Source: Zeus faber
Taxonomy: Eukaryota; Chordata; Actinopteri; Zeiformes; Zeidae
Assembly (NCBI GenBank): GCA_960531495.1
Contig: OY482866.1
Coordinates: forward strand, 9,033,707 to 9,097,706
Reading direction: 5' to 3'
Length of the DNA: 64,000 nt
In this document: one piece after another, positions 13,830-26,017 of the stretch
Layout: every line of letters starts with the position of its first letter
Position numbering within the stretch: the stretch's first letter is position 1
Translations under genes and position numbers: made by a program
The notes under the pieces: generated by a model
The model's database searches: none
The model's input: the letters and a program-made list of their open reading frames with translations, nothing else
What the model was told of the DNA's origin: nothing

Positions 13830-16099
13830 TCATTGTGAAAACAATTTAACGGTTAACAGTTGGATTCTTTATTATTTAATATTCAGCCTCGATGGAGACC
13901 GGTAATGTTATAGTAAATATCCAATTGTGATATCGGATTCCCTTAGTTTAAAGTGGTAATCCAAAAGATAATTTGGTTTAAAAAAAAATATATTTCAGGC
14001 CAATTCAACTGGTACATATGAATGCAGACTGGCCTCTTGAATACATCTTAATCATCAGTGAACCGCAGTTATATTAATTCCAGGAATCCGTTTTTCTTTT
14101 TTTTGTGGATTGACAAAGATAATTTGAAGAATATGAAGGTGGTTTTGCACCTTCTTTTTCGGTGTTTTACACCTGTAAATCCCATATTTGATATTCATCC
14201 CATATTTATTAAGCTGGCATTTCATAAAAAAAAACAAAAAAACAGCTATTCAATGTATTTGCGTTATGTATGTGCTACTCTATATAGTATGCCGTTGCCA
14301 TCGTTGGTGGCGGGGTCCGCCTTGCCCGCCAAAAATGCATCGATCAAGAGTAACGTTTACTCAGAACATCACTTTGTAAAGGTTTGCACATTCCAGGACT
14401 AAGACCTTCAAGGGAGCATTTTTTTGCCCTAACTCAAAAGACACAGCGGGCTCACACACAAGCACACGCACACCCAATGGCGACCAGGCTGCTCCACACA
14501 GGCGGTCAACGCTTATCACATCTGTTCCTTAAAAAAAAAAAAAAAGTAGGTATTTCCTCCAGCTATACGTCCACAGCAATGCTGACATTTATATATTCCA
14601 ACATTTGGTGGACCGTAGTAGTGTCCCAGCGAGACTTTGGAATCACACGGAGAAACATCCTTCATACTTGACTTATTCATGGGCGAGAACATCAGTCAGT
14701 GGAGAGAACATCTTGCTCCACAGAGCAGACGTCTTCCGCTCTGTCTCATGGACTAGTAACGGGTCCCTTTGAAGAGACAAAAAACACCATAGAGGGATAC
14801 CAGTGGGTCCTCCAGTGGGTCCTCCTCATCTCCTGCGGCATCGAGACGGCATGGCCTCCAGAGCGAGAACATCTGGAGGGGGGGCAGCAGTGGCGCTCCC
14901 TCGGGAGGGCTTTGGGAGGGGTTACCGTTCGCACAGGGCGCATCACGGCGGCGGGGCAGAGCGTCCCGGCCGCGTGGAACAGAGGAGATTTAGGCCTTGG
15001 CCCCCGGAGCGGAAGTCCCGATTGGTTGCGATTTCCCCCCCGATGCGGAGGCGGCCCGGCAGCCCCGGCTGTCCCATTTCAACGCTTCCGACCTCTATTC
15101 TTATCCCCACGTCTCCTCGAGGGAGCAGTGAGGGAGGGGGGCGCAGCAGCGGTAGCGATGTGTTCGCTTTGGAACGTTGCCATTTGCCCTAGTATAAGTT
15201 AGCCAGGGAGGGCACTTAATGGAGCCCCAAGCTGAACAATATCAGTTAATACGCTGCTGAGTTCAATTCTGTTTCAAATAAACTCTCCGTGCTCCAAGGA
15301 CAGGTTTGCATTTTTAAAACCCAGACCTTATTAGAATGTGGGTTCCCATCATTCATAACTCTTCATAGCACCACCACCACCTTGCTGAACATTTTATTAT
15401 TGAGAGACATTACTGTTCTGCTGCAGCGATTAAAATGCGATTGAATGCAGTCCAATACGGCAGAAGTCATTAAATGTCATTAAACATTAAATCTCCTGTG
15501 TGTATTTTATTTTTATTTTTTCAAACATCTCCACCATTGGAAAAATGGCGAACAAATATTTTAGTATGTACTGACTGTGAACTTTGCTTGGCATTTCTGG
15601 CGTGCAAACTTGTAAACACTTAGAGGGGTTTTTTTGGTCACCTGTTGCCTCGTTGTCAGTGACATGTTCTGTGATTGGGTTTTCAAGGTTACGCGGAGCT
15701 CCATTCTCCATTGTCTTCCACTGGGATGCGACGTATTAATGAAGATAATCACAATCATTTGATGAAATCAGCAAATCTGTTGCCTGAAAAAAATAAAATA
15801 AAACCTAAACAGTGGCCACTTGTTCAAACGGCCATTTGATCTCCATCCCATCCATTGAAAGTGCATCTGGCGTCCAAAAGAAGTAGTGACTCCTCTTTCA
15901 CATCAGTAACGCAACAATCCTTTCTCCCGATTTTCATATGCACACTGGAAAAATCCCTTCCATTGGTTCCGTCCATTTTGGCGAAGCAGGAAACTCTTAT
16001 CTCAGCGAGCGTCTGATCAGTGGAAGCATTGTCTCCCGTGTCACTGTGGCGCAAGACCTGCGGACACACAGACAGACACTGCACACCAACCGTGGAAAT
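13451..16099. other. Intergenic region between ppp3ca and bank1
   Basis: Divergent intergenic space. It holds a (TAA)n tract (13,775-13,827), AT-rich DNA to 14,600, a GC-rich block at about 14,870-15,190 with no recognisable protein, and at about 15,318-15,410 a relic of the MITE found in bank1 intron 1. The bank1 5' UTR should lie just before 16,100. No TATA box is evident. Confidence 0.5.
13775..13827. repeat. (TAA)n microsatellite
   Basis: Uninterrupted AAT/TAA triplets, about 17 copies, in the ppp3ca-bank1 intergenic region. Confidence 0.95.
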
Positions 16100-16112
16100 A
16101 TGAGCCAAACAG
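16100..16112 (+). CDS. bank1: bank1 coding exon 1 (start codon)
   Basis: ATG AGC CAA ACA G followed by the donor GTAAGG, with an A at -3. Its phase-1 end joins exon 2 to give MSQTAEDLVIIYE. I chose it because it is the nearest upstream ATG with a strong donor in the needed phase. The mammalian first exon is longer and this part is poorly conserved, so another first exon is possible. Confidence 0.65.
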
Positions 16113-19100
16113 GTAAGGCCAGAGTTCTGCTGTTGTTGAATCGACATAAGTGCGATTAATTCTATCTGAAAACTATGCACACGATACTAAATGGTGATAA
16201 ATCATAACATGTGACATTAATTATGCGTATTAAGTGCTTTACCTTGTCTTGACTTGTCTGTTTTGTAACTACCAGTTCATTTAAAGTTTGGTTCATTAAG
16301 GAAAAAATAAATTCAGAATATTGTTATTTTTTAAATGTATTTTACTTTTGTTTAACTCAATTTATTTTTATTTTTTGCCTATTAATGGTTAAGAGTCACC
16401 ATATTATATATTAGATCTTAATCTTCAAGCAGTCTCCACTATTAGGCGATAGATGGGTGAAGGGAAGCATTGCGCCAGCATACACTTGATTTATTTAATT
16501 AAAACATTTAAAAATATATATCTAGATCCATATATATGTTCTGTGGATCACGTGGACGTGAAGCCTGAATATGGTCAGTCTCAGGGTCGTTTCCCATATA
16601 AATTCCAACCCGATCGGCACAAACGTTGTTGGTGTATTGTGCAGTATTACAGGAGGAAGGAAAGGTGAGGTTTGCCGCCGTTCAACTCAGGCCTTATTAA
16701 AATGTTGGTTTCCATCATTTCTAACTGCTCGCAGCACAACCTCGCTCAACACTTTTTTATTGAACAACTTAGCACACGACGGTCCAGTGGGGCTAACGCT
16801 GAAGCCTTGGAAAAACGCGAACAATGTTCAATGTCCTCCTGCTGAGTTTCATTGACTCCTTGAGCAGTTCTAAATGACGGGAACCAACTTTTTAAGAAAG
16901 GTCTGGGTTGAAAAATAGAAAATCTATCCTTTCGAGAAATACTAGTTTGAAGAATTCAACACAAATCTATCAAATTTGCAGCAGTTTTAGGGTTTTCCCA
17001 GAAATCTCGCCTCTTTGCAGCCGAGGACCTGGTGATCATCTACGAGTCGGAGGCGGAGCAGTGGGCCACCTACCTGCGCTCCATCTTCACCGGCCCCATC
17101 GGCCAGGACGGGATATGCTGCTGCGACATCGCCACGGTGACCAGCCACCGGGACGAATTCCTGAGGCTGGGCCGGTACAGGTGTAAGCTCCTGGTGCTCT
17201 CCAGGGGGATGGTGGAAGGGATGCGCCGGCTGCGGCGCTCCTTCCTGTCCCGCGTCCTACACCCCGCCTCCAGTGTGGTGGTGCTGCTGTGCGGGGTGGA
17301 GCGCCTGGAGCTCCTGCTGGACGTGGTGCCCCTGAAGGCGGAGGAGTGCCTCCAGATATCCACCGAGCAAGACGCTCAAGAGTACCTGTCCACTGTGACG
17401 GATATTGTGCGCCGAGGTACGGATGACATACTTCCTTGTGATCATTTTAAAGTAAGATTAAAGTGTCCATGTAATTATTTTTCTATCCGTCTATTGCATC
17501 CCCGGGTGTGTCCCCTTTAACCTCTGGCCCAGATCCCTTCATGTTGAATAAATCCATGAGTCAACACACACATCAACACTCATGTCTTACAGGCGCGCTA
17601 TGCGACCTTGACGCTCCGCTGTCGTGAACATCAGGAAGAATAACTCTACTTAGTCGTATCTCAGTCTCTGTTTGGCAAAACATTACATGTTTTTATCTAT
17701 TTACTTTTTGTACGCCGAGATTGAATGGCATTGAATACCGATCATTTGTGCTTCGCAAAGGATCGTCAGCAGCGGCACAATTTGACGAGACCCAAGTCGC
17801 GGCCTTGTCCTCTGTCTCTGCGCGTCTTCCGTTTTTTTGCATGAAATAAAAAGCTCATTTATTCAGGCGTGTGCAGGTGGAATAGCCGATGCAAATGGCC
17901 ACTCTTTCCTCTTTCTGTTACTGATTAGTAATCCTCTGCCGTGCAAATTCAAATGTGCCCGGCCTCACTTCACAATCACAGTGCGCCAGACCAGACTCCC
18001 GCTAACAGCCAAAATGATTATTTTTTTATCCACAGCATGAATTGATAAATAGATCATAATATTTTCAAAGGCTAAATCCTGTTTGTTTGTTTGATTGCCG
18101 AAGAGGTGGGTCGCCGTTGTTTCCTTCAGGTACGGTGCAAATGGTTAAGTTATCTGGAGTTCATCTCAGCTGAAAACATGCTTTGGGAAGAAACATGTCT
18201 AGGTTTACTGATGGCCATGATAATGCACAATAAATTACCGGCAACATGCGCTTTAACTTTGACATGTTTTAGAATTACGAGGAACGTGGCGACGATAAAT
18301 ATACACTGCATCAGTCATGGAATTGAGATATTGAGATTCATTGTGTAGACACTGACAAGGCAAACAAAAGGCTTGTACAACTTGATTCAATAATCCGTCC
18401 TATTATCTGGTATTTCGCAGGCGTATCAGCCCCGGTAGTAAATGTCAACCCCCCGCCAAGCGGATCTTCAGCATTACAGCAAAATGTGGAAAACCCAAAT
18501 CCATCTGGAGCGCACAGCAACGCAACCAGTTTGATGGTTGTTCCTTCCAGAGTTTGCTGTGGGGTGAGAAACGGAATACTTTTACCCCGATACTGTGCAA
18601 GAATTTCAATTTCAAGGACATGTGTTGGAACAATTACTTTTACTTGAGTAAAATGCAGAACGGAGAACTATTTCCTGACGGTATCCTATTAAGGACCCCA
18701 AAGATGACGCCGCAGTTGACGCTGTTCTATCTCGAGCAGAGTTCCGCCGAGGTATTCCTCCTGTCGAAAGACGATGTTGCCGGCGGCGAAGCCGAGGTCG
18801 AGTTCGGCCTCGGCGGACAAAGGGTCAGAGTGAAGCCGGTCCGCTGGAATGAACACATAGTCTGCGTCAATACTCCAGGTAAGGTGCATAACTGCTCAAA
18901 CACCAAAAATTAATCTAATGTTGTGGCGTGAGGCTTCTCAGTTCGTACCGGGCAACCCCCAACCCACTCCAAGGAAGGTGTGTTTCCCTAATTTCATAGG
19001 AGCTAGGGCTAGTTGCTTCCATCTGTGGCCCATGGCCATCTCCGCACTGGGCACGCAAAGATTCATCTGGGTAAAATAGATAGAAATAAAACGTTCCCAA

Positions 19101-21218
19101 AATCTCGAGATTCCCTTTAAAAGATTGAATAAACCTCTTGAATCTTTAATCTTGAGATTAAGGAGCTTGATGGTCTTTTTTATGGTTCGTAAGTATATAC
19201 TGTATAGCTTTAATGGTATATTTGTTGTATGTATGTAAGTATATACAGACCTGGACACATTTGTTGGTACCCTAACAGCTCATTGAAACAATGCTTCATT
19301 CCTCCTGAAAAGGGATAAGATTAAAAGCAACTTTCTCATGTATACCTGCATGCCTTTGGTATATCATAGAGTAAAACAAAGAAACTGTGAAAATAGATAA
19401 ATTATTGTTAAAGAGATCAATTGTATTCCAAAATGGCCTGGACAGATTTGTTAGTACCCCTTAATATTTCAAACAAACTGTATCACACGTCTTTAATCTT
19501 ATAATCAGTCATTTAGCCTTTTTAAATGGAGAAAAGTAGTCACTCTGCTGTTTGGTATCATCGTGTGCACCACACTGAACATGGACCAGAGAAAGCAAAG
19601 GAGAGGGTTGTCTGAGGAGATCTGAAAGAAAATTATAGACAAGCATGTTTAAGGTAAAGGCTATAAGACCATCTCCAAGCAGCTTGATGTTCCTGTGACT
19701 AGAGTTGCAAATATTATTAAGAAGTTTAAGGTCCATTGGACTGTAGCAAGCCTCCCTGGACGCAGCCGCAAGAGGAAAATTTACCCCAGATTGAACATAA
19801 GGATAGTACGAATGGTAGAAAAAGAGCCAAGGACAACTTCCAAAGAGGTATAAGCTGAACTCCAAGGTCAGGGTTCATCAGTGTCTGATCCCACAATCCG
19901 TCGCTTTTTGAGTGACGGTGGGCTCCATGGAAGAAGACCCAGGAGGAATCCACTTTTGAAAGAAAAACATAAAAAAGCCAGGCTGGAATTTGCTAAAATG
20001 CATATTGACAAGCCACAATGCTTCTGGGAGAATGTCCTCTGGACAGATGAGTCAAAACTGGCGCTTTTTGGCAAGTCACATTCATGTTCACAGACAGAAA
20101 ATGAATATAATTGAGATATAATTGATCTCTTTAGCAATAATTTATCTCTTTTCACAGTTTCTTTGCTTCACTCTATAGCATACCAAAGGCATGCAGGGAT
20201 ACATAAGAAAATTGCTTTTAATTCCATCAATTTTCAGGACGAATGAAGCATTGTTTCAATGAACTGGAAGGGTACCAACTCGTTTGTCCACGTCTGTATG
20301 TGTTTTTGTCTTTGTTTCTTTACTCATTTTCACATTTTTACAATTACAATGTTGAACTTGGATTGAGTTGTTAAAGGTTCAAGACAGACATTTAGTCAAA
20401 TTTGTGAGTGTATGTTTGCTGCAGCTCTCCCTGCAGGAGAGGCCACTGTGACGCTGCTCCGCGGCGGAGCGCCTCTGAGCAAAACAACGCTGCAGTTCTA
20501 CAGCGACTTAGAGGAGGTGGACCGCCTGCTGACCAGGGCGGCGGACCCCGTCCAGTTTATGTATCAGGTACGCCTGCCGTTCAGGGTTTTACCTTTTTTT
20601 AAGGTGATACTCCTAAAATCAATTGAAAAAATAAGATGAAAAATAACAGAAGATTTGTTGATATTACAGCATCTTCTGATTAATCCAGGGTGCGATGTTG
20701 CCATTTTGAAATTTGTTGACACATTTGTAAACATTATTTCAGAGACTATATTTAGAGATGAGATGTGACAGATACATTTGACGATTAATCCTTTAATGTT
20801 ATTGTCTTTAATTATTGTGTTTAAACTTTTCCTATTGGTTAAAACAACCCGTAACCCACCGCCACCTCATTTTAATCACATATATAATAAGATATGCATG
20901 TTATTAAACACAGCTATTACAGCTGCAGAAATAGGCTGATCTTAACGCCGTTCACGGTTGGTCTAAATTATGCAATTGAAAAGGTCATCGAAAACAGGCA
21001 ATACCTTCAAGCTGGTTCCAGACTCGTCTCAGCCGCCCCCACTCTATTTGATTAGCCTTCTTTTGCTGAACAAGCAAAAGGAGGCGGCGTTCCCCCACTG
21101 CCAGAGTTCTCTGCCAAGAGGAAGAACGGCAATATTAGATGCCAGTTCTTCAAACTAAGACCTTAAATTGTCAATTCGAGGCATTGATGTCTTGTAGCAA
21201 TGTTGCCCCCCCCGCCCC

Positions 21219-21295
<77 letters not shown>

Positions 21296-24200
21296 TTGAC
21301 AATACTATGCATCAGCAGTTTTAAACCCCGCTCCCCTTCTATGTACTGAAAATTAGAACCAAGCTGAACAAAATGAACTCCAATTACACCTACTCCATTA
21401 ATAATAAATATACATCCATTCATTTAGTTTAGTAAGTTATTTCGTTCAGTGTATATTAGGGATCGTTTATTTAAATAAGGTAAGGTCGATACTGTATTTT
21501 CACAATGAAAAAACCCACTTTATTATTATTTAGCGGTCTCCTCTGGTTTCGCCTGCCGGGGAGTTGAGCGTCCCCTCTGTATCTCAGGCTCTGCAGGTGT
21601 CGTCCGTGGAGGAACTGGATGAGAAGCTGGCGTCCATGCTACTAGAGGGGCTTCCCTCCGGGGGCTTTCAGGAACTTCAATCTGCTGATACCCATGAGAG
21701 AGGTAACGGAGCATTCTTGTTCAATTTGGCCAGCCACATCTACTGAGGTTCCAGCCGTCTGTTTACATTATGTCGCTTGTACGAGTCAAGAGAGTGAACT
21801 CAGCAGAATGGCAGTTCGAATGGAAGTTGAAGTTCATTTAGCTGAAAGTGCAGAAAATAACTGATGTGTATAGCTGATGTGTGGTAATTAGGGAAATAAA
21901 ATAATTTGGCTCATTTCAGACGCTGGCCATTAGCGAGACGATGGCTCCCAGCAACAGAAAGTCCAATTAATTCATTAATTTGATTTTTAGCAACTGTTTA
22001 TAGAACGCCACGGGTTTGACATATTGCGCTCATTTGAAGCAGACTGTATTTCTCTCGCACAACGCATATTATCCAGCATCAAGATAGTCTTTCATTACTT
22101 CTTGTCTCATTAGCAGCCAAATTGATGACTCCATCAGCTGCTGAGATTGATTCCGCACTCTGCTAACAAGGGCACGGGGAAATGTTTTCATGAGGAGCAG
22201 GTCGATATCTGCCCCCCAGTTGTCATCCTTTTGACTCTTTCGAATCTGATTCACATTTCATAATGACTCGGGTCAGCACGGAGTTCTCACCCGGACAGTG
22301 GCACTGCATACCGAGATCCAGCATCTATTTCTGTCTCCAAAAAAAAAAAGAGCTTAAACCTGGCAGCGCGAATCGTCGTACAATCTCGCCTGACGCGCGT
22401 GAGCCATCTCGTGTGGTCCTCTTCCACAGAGCAAAGCCGCGAAGACGTGCCGTCACTTCTCCATTTTGCCGCCCAGAACGGACTGAAGACGGTGGCCAGC
22501 CTGCTCCTGCAGTGCCCCGGCGCCACGCGGGCGCTGTGCACGGCAAGCCGCCGTGGACAGACCCCGGTGGACGTCGCCCTGAGTCGGGGACACGTCGAGC
22601 TTCACATTCTGTTGGAGGAGACTCTGGTAACCGCCTCCTCCTGCCTATTGACTTGCATCTCTCCGGTCTATGAAAGAAATCATGATCGGTGATGATCGGT
22701 ATTTGTGTGTCAGGAAGCACGCAATTTACAGCATATGTGCATCAGCTTGGTCCTTGGACTTGAATTTCCTCATTCATGTTGGGTCAGGTGATGATTTACA
22801 CATCCGTTCACCGAGAGAGACTTGTTTGTGTCCACTCTCTATAGAATTGTTCTAAATCTTAAAATCACTGTAGCGCGTTCATGCAGCCAACCACACTTTG
22901 TCCGAGACGGAAACGGTGAGGGCCTCCAGGCTTTCCTGAATGAATGGGAAGGTGTTGCTGAATGCCCTGCACTTGGGAATGCACTTACCGAGGCCGACGC
23001 GGGGTTCGGCCTTGTGAAGTGGGGCACTATCAATAATACACAGGGCTGCGGCGGTGGAGTGAATACACAGTCGTGAGGCACAAAGCTATACGTGTCAGGG
23101 GTTAGCACCGTCTCCTATTGGAGAAGCGGCACCTCTGCCCCCCACCCCCTCCACCGCCCTTGCCCCTCACAACATCTTCACCGCCATCTGTGGGAAAGCG
23201 AGTGGATTTATGGCCGGGTCCCTCTTCGCCCCTCCTCCATCTCTCCTCGTGACGCCTCGCTCGTAAAAACCTCCCTAATGGAGCACCTTTGCAAAGATTA
23301 GCTCAGGTGTGTTTGTTCACGTAAAACACAGGGATGCATTTGCAATGTATGTGTGTCTCTGTTACAGACAGCTGTCAAAATGCGTTACTTCCATGGTATA
23401 CGACCGGTGTGCATCAAACACAATTAGGTATCAAAACAGCCTGTGGCCAGATTTCACTTGGAATTTTCCAACGGTCAGTGCAAACAGTGCAGGTGAGTTT
23501 GGGATACGTGGCCCCTCCCATAATCATTATGGTACGTGTGTGAGGAATGGGGGGGCCCTGTTACCTTGGTCCCCCTCCCCCGCAGCTTGGGGGCTGCAGA
23601 GGTTGCCATCACAGCAGAGCAAAGAGGTTGCCTGCATACATTAGGTCCATTATGCATCAGCTAATACAGGGATGTGTGGTGTAGTGGTCGCTGTTTTTCT
23701 CACATTAATATAGAGAGCCACTCGCTGCTAAATCCCCCGTTTCGCCAATATGATTCCTGGAAGGATGGAAGTGCAGCGTGTCCTGCGTTTAGCTACTAAT
23801 GACAAGAAATCCACATTTAATGAATAGCATTGCGTGTGCATGCATGCATTTCCTTGATAAATCCAGAGGACGCCGCATGTCATCAATGCGCTGTGCAGTG
23901 CTCATTTTGTTATACAGGTAGCACAGTTTTGATTTAAAAGGAAGGCGTGACTCGTGAAACAATACCCACATAATAATACTATGACCACAATAACAAAAGC
24001 AAATACACACAAGTACTTCCACTGATCATGTTAAAGTGGAAATCCATAAAGTAGTCTTATGATGATACCAGTCCCAGAATTACATCCAGGTTTATCCTCA
24101 TTTTGGCCTTTTTCTTCTTATCCATTAACATCCATTAACCCTTCGTGTGAACGCTCATCCCTATTGACCGTTTACAAACCACAACTCACGACGCCGATTT

Positions 24201-25918
24201 CACTTGGGCATGCCCGATCTTTGCATTCTTGCCAGGGAAGGCAAGCCCCGCCACCAACCATGGAAATGGCACGTAGAGGAGCACAAACATGGCATAAATA
24301 CATTGAGTGGCTGTTTCTTATAAAGCGCGAGATAAATGAAGAATCAAATATGGGATTTTCAAAAAAAAAATAATAATAATAATAATAATCTGACAGATTC
24401 CCAAGGCTTCAGCTAAGCATGAGTGCCTGCACGGCCAGTATATAGTTGCAATGTCTCATACACCTCATACAGTATGTTTCAGTGGTTATTTTGGTGGCTG
24501 GTTGTCGAAGGTAAACGTGGTACTTGGATGAGAGTGAGCAGCTGTTCACAGGTGGCTGTTAGTGTCGTACCAGCCAGGCAGTGTCTGAGTCTGGCTGCTT
24601 CAGCGATTTCCTTTTTCCTGTGCTGTTAATTTTTTAAATACCGCTACGTTTCCTTGATGAACAAAAAGGGGCCTTTGGTGGATGTCTCCGATGTCTTGGA
24701 GGAGCCTACGGAGAATTTCCCCTTGAGGGAAATTAAGACACTCCGACAGCTGTTGCAAATGTATTTATCCCCCGGCAACTCTTCTAATTGCGAGCGACTG
24801 CAGACGGAGGCGGGTTTTTTGATCGGATTGCTCCACTGAGTCAAACGGCTCCTCGCGAGCTCGCGTCAAGGCGCGCGCGCGACTGACGGGGGTCGCCCTG
24901 CGGGGAATGTCGCAGGGCGGTGGATGTAAAATACAGGCAGAGTTGACACGCACCGGTGAAAACCGGTAATTCTTGGCGGTGATGCGGATGTTAATTGGAA
25001 TTTGTCTTGACAACAGAATCCTATACGGCATACATGCTCTGCGGGGGTGCACCCTTTATTCCCAAGGTCCCATGTTCCCCCAATCCTATATTCCGTTATC
25101 ATTAAAAGAAGAATTAAATCCTTCCCTCTGGTATATTCAATTGGCAACCCATAAGATCCTCTGTATCAGGTGGATTACACGACAAGTCACGGTATTGATT
25201 TTTCTTGGTCACTTGAGGTGGTGGGGATATTTTTTTTTTCATCCAAGGGTGCTCTTCTCGTTTATGAATGCTCATCCATATTGACAGTTTACGGACCGCA
25301 ACTAGCTACGCCGGTTTATCAAATTCCCCGCGGCTGCCTTTCACTTCTTGCCCGTGTCCAATCAGTGTGTTCTTGTTGGTGACGGCGGACCCCGCCGCCA
25401 ACAGCGGAAACAGCATACGGCGGAGCACATGCATAATGCAAATACATCGAACGGCTGTTTCAAATAAAGTACCAGCCACTTAAAGTATCAAACATGGAAA
25501 AATTCAACAAAATCATCTCACGGATTGCCACACGGACAAGAACGCATGATCTGATAGAACTTGTTCGGTAAATAGCGTCTTAGATGGTGTTCACGGACAA
25601 GACGCTTCCACACTTGTGTCGTACATCGCAGTGAACAAGAGCAATCCAGACAAGATACATTTTTTTACCACGCAGCATAAAAACCCAGGTCACTCAACAT
25701 GGAACATGGATATGCTCCCCATTGGCTGGCTCAGATTTGTTGCCTGGGGTTGGGGGTTGTTGTGCTTACTCCGTTTGTAAGACGGTTTCATTAACCCCTC
25801 CATTGCATCGTCCCATACCTCCAATTAATCAACCCTGATGGATCGGTGATTTGACCGTTGGCGCAGTAACTCTGTCAATAAACGACGGATGGATGTGTGT
25901 CCCCCCACCCACACACAC

Positions 25919-26017
<99 letters not shown>

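Noticed and set aside
14699-15202. A 167-codon open frame in the intergenic GC-rich block
   Set aside because: High GC removes stops; overlapping frames are open too, and none resembles a known protein.
18659-18739. Extended bank1 exon 4 starting at 18,659
   Set aside because: In frame, but the 27 extra residues have no counterpart in BANK1 or BCAP, while the 18,740 start aligns directly.
23672-23745. tRNA-like A-box word (TGGTGTAGTGG) suggesting a tRNA or SINE
   Set aside because: No matching B-box (GGTTCGANTCC) or cloverleaf pairing could be made.
24644-24844. Overlapping open frames on both strands (LEEPTENFPLREIKTLRQLL on plus; PGDKYICNSCR on minus)
   Set aside because: Considered as a missing bank1 exon or a zinc-binding fragment, but there is no acceptor/donor pair in the needed phase and no family match.
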